Source of the DNA: Pullulanibacillus pueri
GTDB lineage: Bacteria; Bacillota; Bacilli; Bacillales; Sporolactobacillaceae
Assembly (NCBI RefSeq): GCF_014639255.1
Contig: NZ_BMFV01000002.1
Location: 124,001 to 188,000 of the forward strand
Reading direction: 5' to 3'
Length of the DNA: 64,000 bases
The position numbers and the translations under genes were made by a program. Shown in pieces: positions 25,987-34,025 of the stretch (its first letter is position 1; each line of letters opens with the position of its first letter). The notes under the pieces were generated by a model, which saw only the letters and a list, made by a program, of their open reading frames with translations, was not told the origin of the DNA and ran no database searches.

Positions 25987-26650
25987 ATTCATAAGAATCC
26001 AATAATCCCCTTTTTAGTGCGAAGTTAACAATTTCATGGCGCTTCGTCAAACCTAACTTTTCCATAATATGCCGTTTATGCGTCTCCACTGTTTTCACAC
26101 TAATAAACAATTGATCCGCTATTTCTTTGTTCGAAAAGCCTTTGGCAATAAGCACTAAAATTTCTCGTTCTCTTGCTGAAAGCTGCTCTAAAGATTCAAA
26201 TCCATCCGTTTCATCAGAGGTTTGGATAAGACCTGTGACCAATTGCTTTGCCGCCGTTGGATATAAATACACCTGATCCTTGGCGACGGCCCGAACAGCA
26301 GAGATCAATTCTGTATCAAGTGCATTTTTTAAAATGTAACCTGAAGCCCCTATCTTTAAAACACGAAATAAGTACTCCGGCTCATCGTGCATCGTCAAGA
26401 TAAGCACCTTGACTTCAGGACGCATTTTTTTAATCTCAAGAGTAGCCTCTAAACCGTCTTTTCCCCCGGGCATCGTTAGATCCATAATTACCACATCGGG
26501 TTGTAGTGCCATCGTTTTCGTAATGGCTTCGTCCCCGTCACCGGCTTCACCAATGACTTCAATTGCCGCTTCTTTTTTTAATAAAAGTTTAACGCCACTT
26601 CTCACAATCGCGTGGTCATCCACGACAATGATGCGTATGGTTTCATTCAT
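25985..26650 (-). CDS. NarL/LuxR-type response regulator, NreC-like
   Basis: 221 residues: receiver (Asp57 in VVIMDLTMPGG, conserved DD at 11-12, Lys in ILKNAL) and a C-terminal LuxR helix-turn-helix (LSAREREILVLIAKGFSNKEIADQLFIS region). The HDEPEYLFRVLKIGASGYILKNA stretch and overall form resemble NreC, the oxygen-responsive regulator of staphylococci. No NreB-type kinase is adjacent; the convergent hybrid kinase with a terminal HPt is the nearest candidate phosphodonor. It lies downstream of fnr on the same strand, about 95 bp from its start to the fnr stop. Confidence 0.88.
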   Translation of the reverse strand: MNETIRIIVVDDHAIVRSGVKLLLKKEAAIEVIGEAGDGDEAITKTMALQPDVVIMDLTMPGGKDGLEATLEIKKMRPEVKVLILTMHDEPEYLFRVLKIGASGYILKNALDTELISAVRAVAKDQVYLYPTAAKQLVTGLIQTSDETDGFESLEQLSAREREILVLIAKGFSNKEIADQLFISVKTVETHKRHIMEKLGLTKRHEIVNFALKRGLLDSYE

Positions 26651-26745
26651 ATAGGAATTCGCTCCAATAATAACGATAAAAGTCCATCATTATTATAACA
26701 CTACTACAACAAGGTGTTCAAAAGCATTCCTATATCAATCCCTTA

Positions 26746-27468
26746 TTAAAGCCGGCAAATTCCTAAAGGACAGTCCTCACAATGGCAGATTTTCTTAAGT
26801 TCATTTAACTTTAAAATCGTAATGTGACCATTAGAATAATTAATCCAGCCCGCTTTATCAAATTGGATTAACATACGATTTACTGTTTCTCTAGTGGCTC
26901 CGATCATATTGGCAATCTCATAATTCGTAAACCGCTTAGAAATAAAGATGGTATCACCTTTGTGAACGCCATAAGTATTGGCGGCCCTGATGATTGTTGA
27001 AGCTAATGCCCCATTCTTTCCATAAAATAAAATATCCCGAAGCTTTAATTGCGTGTAGTGCTGCATTTGGCTCATCCAACTTGAGAATTCAACAGCAAAA
27101 TTTCCGTCGAGCATCAAAAGTGTATTGATTTCACTTTGTTCAATATACGCAATTTTACAATCTGTTACCGCCATAGCACAGAAGTCAGCATGCTTTTTTT
27201 CATCCGCCCGATCAAATTCTCCAAATAAGTCTCCTGGATAGAAATATTGCATAATAAAGTCTTTACCGTCTTCACTGAGGCTCGAAAGCTTGACTGTACC
27301 TTCAAGAACATAATAGAGATAGTCACAACGATCCCCTTCGCAATAAATGATCTCCTTTTTTGCAAATGTTTTTGTCATACTATTTCTTTCCATTATATTT
27401 AAGCTTTTAAAGGCTAGAGTGTTAGACTCCACTGAAAGCTTCCCTTCAAGTTCCATCGTTTGTACCAT
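26746..27468 (-). CDS. fnr: Fnr, oxygen-responsive CRP-family regulator
   Basis: About 240 residues (B. subtilis Fnr has 238). cNMP-binding-like beta-roll, dimer helix, and a CRP-type helix-turn-helix (NYEIANMIGATRETVNRML, with E/R contacts matching TGTGA recognition). The C-terminus has CHCEDCPLGIC, the cluster-binding cysteines that in Bacillus Fnr hold a 4Fe-4S centre. The frame opens at 27480, but that ATG touches GGAAGG; the ATG at 27468 is better spaced (12 nt). It activates genes under anaerobiosis. Matching boxes occur upstream of hmp, uspA and qoxA in this window. Confidence 0.93.
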   Translation of the reverse strand: MVQTMELEGKLSVESNTLAFKSLNIMERNSMTKTFAKKEIIYCEGDRCDYLYYVLEGTVKLSSLSEDGKDFIMQYFYPGDLFGEFDRADEKKHADFCAMAVTDCKIAYIEQSEINTLLMLDGNFAVEFSSWMSQMQHYTQLKLRDILFYGKNGALASTIIRAANTYGVHKGDTIFISKRFTNYEIANMIGATRETVNRMLIQFDKAGWINYSNGHITILKLNELKKICHCEDCPLGICRL

Positions 27469-27602
27469 TGCAACATCCATCCTTCCGTTCGATTGCTTAA
27501 CTTCATGATAAAGGATGCATGCATCTTTGAATATCGGGGGAATCCCTTATTTTCTCAGAATCCTCTTCAAAATGTTTATTCTATTTGTATTTTTAACTTC
27601 CT

Positions 27603-27647
27603 ATTATATTGACAATAGAATAGGAAGAAAGAAGTGATCGATATCAC
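27603..27647 (-). promoter_or_regulatory. Candidate fnr promoter with imperfect Fnr box
   Basis: A perfect TATAAT (27608-27603, minus strand) without a recognisable -35 lies downstream of GTGA-TCGATA-TCAC (27634-27647). The box centre is about 44 bp from the predicted start, three off the ideal position, and its outer bases deviate. Autoregulation is plausible but weaker than for the other boxes. Confidence 0.45.
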
Positions 27648-28726
27648 GCCCTCATTTTTTTCCCAATGGGACTTTGGACATTCTCTTTGATAAAGAGGAA
27701 GCTTTCATTTATGAGCAAAAGTAAAACAATCCAAGGGAGAACCTTTAAAATAAAAAATTGGACATGAGTGAATACGATCAAGTCAGGTAACTTCAATTTA
27801 CTCGTAAATGCATAGAACATACCAAAGGTAAAGATTCGAGACCATTGGGAGACATGGTATTTCCCTATTGCTTTTGAAACACCCAATCTCTTAAAACGTA
27901 AAACCACTCTCGAAATCTCTAACCCTTCTACAAGACTAAACCAGAACAAGACCCATCCCCACATAAATAAGATAAGGTTAGACGGAATCGCTCCAGTTGT
28001 CACAGCTGCCAGTCCAGTAATAGATATGGCTCCATGAATGATACAGTTTGTTGCTGACCAATCTTTCAATAATTCCCATTGGTGAAGATAAAGATAATGA
28101 CTGAACAATAAAAACAGACTCATCACATAGAATAATATCCCTAAACCAATGAGCGTTGTTTTTACCCATAAAGGCAAAAAATGTCCACCTGATGCATCAT
28201 AAAAGAGAATGACTATGGATTGTGTACTAACCGTCGGAAGAAGAATGGTACCATTTACACTTTTCTTTAATTGAGTACTAAACCAATACCCATAAGATCT
28301 CGTTACATGGAAAATATAGTAGATCCAAAGCAATGCATTGAATCCAACCAAGCCCCACTTCAATACATACCAATCAGAGAAATCACGAGCAATAAGATTT
28401 CCGAGTATTGAGGTCCCTGCTATCCAGGTACCTATCGCAAAGATATTTAATGAGTGCTGTTCGACATGTCTCTTTTTAAAGGTATGATCCATGAGGGTCT
28501 TGGCAATCGACAGCGCGATGAAAAGCCAAACCACTAATAATTCTAACGTTAACACTCCCCGATGCTTAAAGAGCCAATGGAAAGCATGAAGAGCGGCAAA
28601 CAAAAAAATTCCAAAAGCCATCACAATTGCCCCCGATGCTGTTGGAACCGCCTCTTTTTTTATAAATACCAGCCAAACTCCCATGCTAATAATCAGTAAA
28701 ACGAGTAACCATAAAACATTTACCAT
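27644..28726 (-). CDS. Polytopic membrane protein of unknown function next to fnr
   Basis: 360 residues from ATG 28726 (AAGGTG about 7 nt upstream). About ten hydrophobic segments spread over the whole length, starting MVNVLWLLVLLIISMGVWLV. Loops are short. The segment GTILLPTVSTQSIVIL recalls anion channels/exporters of the TDT/SLAC1 kind, but I cannot confirm the family. Several His residues lie in or near membrane segments (HAFHW, HVTRS). Its stop overlaps the Fnr-like palindrome before fnr. It has its own promoter and palindromic operator. Transport of an anion such as nitrite, formate or another is only a guess. Confidence 0.6.
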   Translation of the reverse strand: MVNVLWLLVLLIISMGVWLVFIKKEAVPTASGAIVMAFGIFLFAALHAFHWLFKHRGVLTLELLVVWLFIALSIAKTLMDHTFKKRHVEQHSLNIFAIGTWIAGTSILGNLIARDFSDWYVLKWGLVGFNALLWIYYIFHVTRSYGYWFSTQLKKSVNGTILLPTVSTQSIVILFYDASGGHFLPLWVKTTLIGLGILFYVMSLFLLFSHYLYLHQWELLKDWSATNCIIHGAISITGLAAVTTGAIPSNLILFMWGWVLFWFSLVEGLEISRVVLRFKRLGVSKAIGKYHVSQWSRIFTFGMFYAFTSKLKLPDLIVFTHVQFFILKVLPWIVLLLLINESFLFIKENVQSPIGKKMRA

Positions 28727-28785
28727 CGCAGCACCTTCTTCATAACGCGTAAGCTCATCCTTCAAAAGAGAAAGGATAAAAAAAT

Positions 28786-28808
28786 AAGCCTTGGAACCAA
28801 GGTTTTAG
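28786..28808 (-). terminator. Short hairpin with T-run in the leader of the membrane protein gene
   Basis: CCTTGG-TT-CCAAGG followed by CTTATTTTTTT on the minus strand, between the predicted promoter and the start codon. It may act as an attenuator. Confidence 0.45.
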
Positions 28809-28810
28809 TT

Positions 28811-28839
28811 GTACGAATCTCGTACTCAAAACAATTGTA
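28811..28839 (-). promoter_or_regulatory. Promoter with a 15-bp palindromic operator
   Basis: TACAAT (28839-28834) is followed by GTACGA-GAT-TCGTAC (minus strand, 28825-28811), a perfect 6-3-6 palindrome that overlaps the predicted start region. This is a repressor position. I do not recognise the regulator and found no second copy in the window. Confidence 0.5.
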
Positions 28840-28995
28840 TCATATAAAGACATCTAATTAAGAGGGAGATCTAAAGACCCTCGTTTAGATTCCCTCCTAA
28901 ATTTCGCACATTTTAAGAAACCAACGTGTTTCATGGAGCACTAAAGCACTTGATCCTCTAGCGGTACCCCTCAACAGATATTCTATTTCAGGAAA

Positions 28996-29466
28996 TTAAC
29001 CTTTATTATAAATTTCTTCATGAGCACTAAAGTGAGATGAGATCCTTTTTAAAACATCCTCTGGTACAGATTCTTGAATGAGCGGAAAAATGACACGCTC
29101 CTCTGTCCGAATATGCTTTTTTAACAGTGTGCCCACCGCATGCATCAACGGGATATCCTCTTGTCCTTCATGATTGATCAACTGGGAAAACATCGCGCGT
29201 AATTGTACATGTTCAAGAAGGATCTGACTCATTTCCGGTAGCTCCTCTATCCGGGAGTAACGAGAAAAGGTCGGATAGAGGACCTCTTCTTCTTCACGAA
29301 AATGCGCGGCTCCACCATTTTCCCAAAACCGCTGAGTATCTTGCTTAATTTCTTCTAGTGTCCAGCGTCCTTTTTCTTTGCTCGCATTTTGCAGCTTTAA
29401 TGCGATTACCAGTCCATGATAATGGTGATGTGATAAGGGTATAAGTGCCTCATGCCTTCTTTTCAT
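28996..29466 (-). CDS. Hemerythrin-domain (HHE) protein
   Basis: 156 residues from ATG 29466 (AAAGGGG 7 nt upstream). Iron-ligand motifs of a hemerythrin bundle are present in order: PLSHHHYHGL, HFREEEEVLYP, LEHVQLRAMF, HIRTEERVIFP and the final HFSAHEEIY. Such proteins bind a di-iron centre and take part in oxygen or NO sensing and iron-centre repair. The location between fnr and the quinol oxidase operon fits this. No clear terminator or Fnr box was found directly around it. Confidence 0.88.
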   Translation of the reverse strand: MKRRHEALIPLSHHHYHGLVIALKLQNASKEKGRWTLEEIKQDTQRFWENGGAAHFREEEEVLYPTFSRYSRIEELPEMSQILLEHVQLRAMFSQLINHEGQEDIPLMHAVGTLLKKHIRTEERVIFPLIQESVPEDVLKRISSHFSAHEEIYNKG

Positions 29467-29663
29467 TCTAAATCCCCTTTCTCTGACCGATAGGATCAAA
29501 TGATCAGACAAATGCCATCCACAATATTAGCTTACCCTATAGTCCTTTAGTGAATGGCTTTAATCATTTTCTTATCTTTTATGTCCATAAAAACACAATG
29601 CATCACTCTGCACCTTTCGAATTTCCCACTATATAGGAAGCAAGTTGGAGAACCTCTCTCCTC

Positions 29664-29831
29664 TTATTGTTCTTTATCCTTGCAGCGTTGGGCATCTTCC
29701 GACCGCTTTTCAACACAACAACAGGCTTCTAATCGATAAAGCCTTTCTTCTATTTTATTGAGTTTATCTAGAAGAGGAGTCATCGCTTGTTCAAGCACCA
29801 TTTGTAATCTTTCTTGACGTTCATCTTGCAT
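29664..29831 (-). CDS. 55-residue cysteine-containing coiled-coil protein, unknown
   Basis: The ATG at 29831 has GGGAGA 5 nt upstream and the frame gives 55 residues. The first 35 form a likely amphipathic coiled coil (LDKLNKIEERLYRLEA), directly followed by three consecutive cysteines (ACCCVEK, 37-39) and one more (Cys50). The codon pattern and ribosome site look genuine. It lies between the hemerythrin gene and the qox control region on the minus strand. A metal- or thiol-based role can only be guessed. I do not recognise the family. Confidence 0.6.
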   Translation of the reverse strand: MQDERQERLQMVLEQAMTPLLDKLNKIEERLYRLEACCCVEKRSEDAQRCKDKEQ

Positions 29832-29988
29832 GTCAATCTCCCCCTGATATCTTATTTAATTCATTTTCAGTGTAATCCCATTTATTCTTTGGCACTGTGA
29901 ACTTCATCACTTTTCTCTAAAAAAAATTGAATGAAATGTGAACAGCTTCGGCACGAAAATATGAACGCTCTGTGAACTTACGCCTAAC

Positions 29989-30031
29989 TGTGATTTTCGT
30001 CACACGTTTCTTTTGTTGAACTTCTTACAAT
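29989..30031 (+). promoter_or_regulatory. qox promoter with Fnr-type box at -41.5
   Basis: A perfect palindrome TGTGA-TTTTCG-TCACA (29989-30004) lies upstream of TACAAT (30026-30031). The predicted start is near 30038, so the box centre is at -41.5. No good -35 is present. The leader is about 70 nt. Confidence 0.7.
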
Positions 30032-30108
30032 GGTGTTGGAAATGAAACGGTCGCTCATGTTCAAGGGCTATCGATAAAAAAGTAAATAGAAAGAAAGGGG
30101 CGTCAGTG

Positions 30109-31008
30109 ATGAAATCATTGTGGCGTAAAGGATTTTTCATCCTTATTATCGGCCTGCTTTTCTTAACAGGCTGTAGCGATAAGTATCCCGTTTTAAATCC
30201 AGTTGGACCAGCAGGGGAAAGAGAAAAAAATCTCATCGTTTTATCCGCTGTCCTCATGGGTATTGTCGTAGCTGTGGTTATAGCACTCTTAGCATTTATT
30301 GTCTATCGTTATCGCGACAAGCCAAATAACAAAGCGGCTTATAAACCCAATTGGGATGATAGTAAAATTTTAGAGGTTGTTTGGTGGGCCATTCCCATCA
30401 TCATTATCGGTGTCTTAAGCTTCTATACCGTTAGAGATACTTTTGCTCTAACTAAACCACCGAAAAACAGTGGTGAGCCGATTACCATTGAAGTCACTTC
30501 ATTAGATTGGAAATGGATGTTCTTCTATCCAGATCAAGATGTGGCTACAGTCAATTACATTGATGTCCCCGCCGGGCGTCCCATTCAATTTGTTTTAACC
30601 TCTGATGCACCGATTAACTCATTTTGGATACCAGCTTTAGGCGGGCAAGAGTATACGATGCCAGGTATGGCGATGCGCTTATGGCTACAAGCCAATGAAG
30701 TCGGCACCTACACAGGTAAAGGCGCAAACTTCTCAGGAAAACACTTTGAGGACATGACATTTGATGTCAACGTTGTAAAAGAAACGGACTTTAATAAGTG
30801 GGTAGACAAGGTGAAAGATACTTCACATGCACTCACGAAACAGGAATATCAAAAACTAGCAAAACCAGGCGTTATTGGTGAAAAGTCCTTTTCTTCATAT
30901 CCAAAGAGCATTTTCATGGATACTGTGAATAAAAACGGTGGTCTTTATATGAATAATGACTGGATGATGAAAGACATGAATAAATCAGATGAAATGGAAG
31001 GAAAGTAG
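30109..31008 (+). CDS. qoxA: Quinol oxidase subunit II
   Basis: 299 residues. Lipoprotein signal with lipobox FLTGC (Cys about 22), two membrane spans (about 43-65 and 88-105), then a cupredoxin-like outer domain. The CuA ligands of cytochrome c oxidases are absent (ANFSGKHFEDM where the Cys pair would be), which marks a quinol oxidase. ATG 30109 has AAAGGGG 8 nt upstream. First gene of qoxABCD-ctaBA. Confidence 0.95.
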   Translation: MKSLWRKGFFILIIGLLFLTGCSDKYPVLNPVGPAGEREKNLIVLSAVLMGIVVAVVIALLAFIVYRYRDKPNNKAAYKPNWDDSKILEVVWWAIPIIIIGVLSFYTVRDTFALTKPPKNSGEPITIEVTSLDWKWMFFYPDQDVATVNYIDVPAGRPIQFVLTSDAPINSFWIPALGGQEYTMPGMAMRLWLQANEVGTYTGKGANFSGKHFEDMTFDVNVVKETDFNKWVDKVKDTSHALTKQEYQKLAKPGVIGEKSFSSYPKSIFMDTVNKNGGLYMNNDWMMKDMNKSDEMEGK

Positions 31009-31016
31009 GTGTTTCT

Positions 31017-32984
31017 ATGTTTGATCGTATAAAATCGTTTGCTTCAGATTTCTTTGTGACTGGCGAACCTATGATTTATGCCTCTGATGTCGCGATTGTC
31101 CTTGTGCTTGCTGCCATTATATTCACGCTTACCTTTTTAAAGAAATGGAAATGGCTCTGGCGCGAGTGGATCACTACAGTTGATCATAAAAAAATTGGGA
31201 TCATGTATCTCGTTTCTGCCTTACTCATGATGTTTAGGGGCGGTGTTGATGCACTATTAATGAGAACTCAACTCGCTTTACCGGATCAAAACCTATTAGA
31301 TCCCGAACACTATAATCAAATTTTCACGACGCACGGGACCATCATGATTCTTTTCATGGCGATGCCATTCTTATTTGCCATGTTTAACATCGCTGTTCCC
31401 CTTCAACTTGGCGCACGTGATGTGGCTTTTCCGTTTTTAAACGCTGTGAGCTTTTGGCTATTCTTCTTCGGCGCGCTATTATTCAACCTTTCCTTTGTCA
31501 TCGGAGGATCACCTGATGCGGGTTGGACCAGTTACGCACCGCTTACAGAACTCGGTTTCGATAAGGGTCCTGGAGAAAACTTCTATCTCTTAGGTGTGCA
31601 AATATCAGGGATTGGCAGTATGGCAACAGGCATCAACTTCTTGGTCACCATTTTAAAAATGCGTGCACCCGGTATGAAAATGATGCGTTTACCACTCTTT
31701 TGTTGGTCTGTTGTCGCTTCCTGTGTCGTTATTATTTTTGCTTTTCCCGCTTTAACAGTGGCCTTGGCTCTTCTGATGATTGATAGAATTGCTGGCGCAC
31801 ACTTCTTTACCATGCTGCACGGGGGTAATCCGATGATGTTTCTCAACCTCTTCTGGGTATGGGGACATCCTGAAGTTTATATTGTAGTGCTACCCGCCTA
31901 CGGGATTTATTCTGAGATCGTCAGTACCTTCTCTAAAAAGAAAATTTTCGGTTATAAAACCATGGTTATCTCACTCATGATTATTAGTGTGGTCAGTTAC
32001 TTTGTTTGGGCTCACCACTACTTCACAATGGGTGCAAGTGCAGGGGTTAATAGCTTCTTCGCTGTGGCTTCCATGCTTATTGGTATCCCAACCGGCGTTA
32101 AAATTTTCAACTGGCTGTTTACGATGTTTCGAGGCCGGATCAGCATGAAGCTACCGATGCTTTGGACCTTAGCCTTCATTCCATGTTTTGCAATGGGTGG
32201 AGCAACGGGGATTATGCTAGCCATGGCGCCTGCTGATTATCAATATCACAATAGTTATTTCTTGATTGCTCACTTCCACCAAGTGCTCATCGGTGGCGTA
32301 GCCTTTGGATTACTTGCTGGTATGTATTATTGGTGGCCAAAAATGTTTGGTTTCAGACTTAACGAGGCCCTTGGTAAATGGGGATTCTGGTTCTTTAACA
32401 TTGGCTTCTATGTCTGCTTTATGCCTCAGTATCTACTCGGTTTCATGGGGATGACGCGACGCGTATCCACTTACTCTGCAGATACAGGCTGGACAGATTT
32501 CAATTTTATTTCAAGTATCGGGGCCTATCTCATGGGTATCGGATTCTTATTCATCGTCGTTCAGGTTCTCTACAGCATTAAATACGGTGAACGCGATCTT
32601 ACAGGTGATCCATGGAATGGCCGTACACTTGAATGGGCAATTCCATCTCCAGCTCCACACTACAACTTTGCACACATTCCTGAAGTGAAGGAAGTGGATG
32701 CGTGGTGGGGAATGAAGGAACGCGGAGAATCTCTTGTTCAATTAAATCGCAAGAAGAAATTCACGCCGATTCATATGCCTAAGAACTCTGGCATTCCGTT
32801 TATTATGGCTGTATTCTTCTTTATCAGTGGTTTCGGTTTTGTCTTTGGTTGGTATTGGATCGCTGCTCTTGGATTACTTGGCGTTGCCATTTGCATGATT
32901 GCGCGTTCTAACAACCGTAACACTGATTATCATATTCCAGCAGAAGAAGTTGAAGAGACTGAAGCTGCCTATGGGAGGGTGTAA
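31017..32984 (+). CDS. qoxB: Quinol oxidase subunit I (haem-copper oxidase)
   Basis: 655 residues with about 14-15 membrane spans. Haem and copper ligands are visible: HGTIMILFMAMP (low-spin haem His), WGHPEVYIVVLP (CuB His and cross-linked Tyr), WAHHYFT (two CuB His) and HFHQVLIGG (haem His pair). Reduces oxygen to water with quinol electrons and pumps protons. Eight nucleotides after qoxA. Confidence 0.97.
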   Translation: MFDRIKSFASDFFVTGEPMIYASDVAIVLVLAAIIFTLTFLKKWKWLWREWITTVDHKKIGIMYLVSALLMMFRGGVDALLMRTQLALPDQNLLDPEHYNQIFTTHGTIMILFMAMPFLFAMFNIAVPLQLGARDVAFPFLNAVSFWLFFFGALLFNLSFVIGGSPDAGWTSYAPLTELGFDKGPGENFYLLGVQISGIGSMATGINFLVTILKMRAPGMKMMRLPLFCWSVVASCVVIIFAFPALTVALALLMIDRIAGAHFFTMLHGGNPMMFLNLFWVWGHPEVYIVVLPAYGIYSEIVSTFSKKKIFGYKTMVISLMIISVVSYFVWAHHYFTMGASAGVNSFFAVASMLIGIPTGVKIFNWLFTMFRGRISMKLPMLWTLAFIPCFAMGGATGIMLAMAPADYQYHNSYFLIAHFHQVLIGGVAFGLLAGMYYWWPKMFGFRLNEALGKWGFWFFNIGFYVCFMPQYLLGFMGMTRRVSTYSADTGWTDFNFISSIGAYLMGIGFLFIVVQVLYSIKYGERDLTGDPWNGRTLEWAIPSPAPHYNFAHIPEVKEVDAWWGMKERGESLVQLNRKKKFTPIHMPKNSGIPFIMAVFFFISGFGFVFGWYWIAALGLLGVAICMIARSNNRNTDYHIPAEEVEETEAAYGRV

Positions 32985-32986
32985 TC

Positions 32987-33622
32987 ATGGCGCTTTCTAA
33001 TAATGAAGCAAAGCAAAGATCGTCAAAGCATGATACAAGTAGGTTGCTAGAATATCAGCGCCACGATGGACCGTTAAATATCCTCGGCTTCTGGATTTTC
33101 CTAGCGACTGACCTTATCCTGTTCGCTTGTTTATTTGCAACATACCTCGTCATCCGCACTCATGTGGATGGCGGGCCTACAGATAAAGATTTGTTTGAAA
33201 TACCTGGCTTTACCATTGAAACACTCTTACTCTTAACCAGTAGCTTTACAGGTAGCCTTGCCGTCTATGAAATGCGTAACTTTAATAAAAAACGACTCAT
33301 TGGTTGGTTAATTGTGACTGTTTTATTAGGGATTGGCTTTGTTGGCTTTGAAATTAGTGAGTTTGTTCAATACGTTGGAGATGGCGCGACCATGCAGCGC
33401 AGTGCATTTTTATCCGCCTTCTTCACCTTAGTCGGTACCCACGGAGCTCACGTGAGTCTCGGTATTATCTGGATGATTTCCATCATCCGCCAAGTTGTAA
33501 AATTTGGAATCGAGCCTATTAATGCACGTAAAGTGTTTATCGTTGGCCTTTATTGGCACTTCTTAGACATTGTTTGGATCTTTATCTTCTCAGTAGTCTA
33601 TATGACAGGGGTGGTATCATGA
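32987..33622 (+). CDS. qoxC: Quinol oxidase subunit III
   Basis: 211 residues, five membrane spans, with the subunit III motifs GFWIFLATDLILFA, FFTLVGTHGAHVSLG and GLYWHFLDIVWIFIF. Starts 2 nt after the qoxB stop with GGAGGGTG upstream. Confidence 0.96.
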   Translation: MALSNNEAKQRSSKHDTSRLLEYQRHDGPLNILGFWIFLATDLILFACLFATYLVIRTHVDGGPTDKDLFEIPGFTIETLLLLTSSFTGSLAVYEMRNFNKKRLIGWLIVTVLLGIGFVGFEISEFVQYVGDGATMQRSAFLSAFFTLVGTHGAHVSLGIIWMISIIRQVVKFGIEPINARKVFIVGLYWHFLDIVWIFIFSVVYMTGVVS

Positions 33623-33942
33623 GTCAAAGTCATGTAAAAGCAAATGAAAAACATCCATTGTTTCCGATAAAAAATGTGATTGGCTTCGTTCTCTCTCTTA
33701 TCCTAACTTTTGTAGCACTAGGCTTGGGAGCAGCACACATCTTACCCTTTGGACCGATCATGCTCATCATCATGGGGCTTGCCGTCTTACAAATTGCCGT
33801 TCAGCTCTTCTTCTTCATGCACTTTATGGAGTCAGACGGACCGGCCTACCATGTCATCGGTTTAACCATTGGGATTATCAATGCCGTAGCCGTCATCGGC
33901 GGAACTATTTGGGTCATGACCTTTAATTCACAGGTGCATTAG
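33619..33942 (+). CDS. qoxD: Quinol oxidase subunit IV
   Basis: 107 residues, three membrane spans, with the typical QLFFFMHFME motif. The start is the ATG overlapping the qoxC stop (ATGA); the frame extends upstream but inside qoxC. Confidence 0.95.
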   Translation: MSQSHVKANEKHPLFPIKNVIGFVLSLILTFVALGLGAAHILPFGPIMLIIMGLAVLQIAVQLFFFMHFMESDGPAYHVIGLTIGIINAVAVIGGTIWVMTFNSQVH

Positions 33943-33970
33943 AAAATCGCTTATTAAAATCAACATCTAT

Positions 33971-34008
33971 GAGGTGAATGCAGATCGCTTGTATTCACCT
34001 CTATTTTT
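33971..34008 (+). terminator. Partial terminator between qoxD and ctaB
   Basis: GAGGTGAAT/ATTCACCTC, a 9-bp stem with a 13-nt loop, then TATTTTT. It may reduce ctaBA expression relative to qox. Confidence 0.65.
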
Positions 34009-34025
34009 AAAAAGGAGATGTTTTT

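Noticed and set aside
27644..28726. NarK nitrate transporter next to fnr, as in B. subtilis
   Set aside because: The protein is shorter and lacks MFS nitrate-signature motifs; it is not NarK.
30109..31008. Cytochrome c oxidase subunit II
   Set aside because: No CuA cysteine pair and no cytochrome c domain; it is a quinol oxidase subunit.
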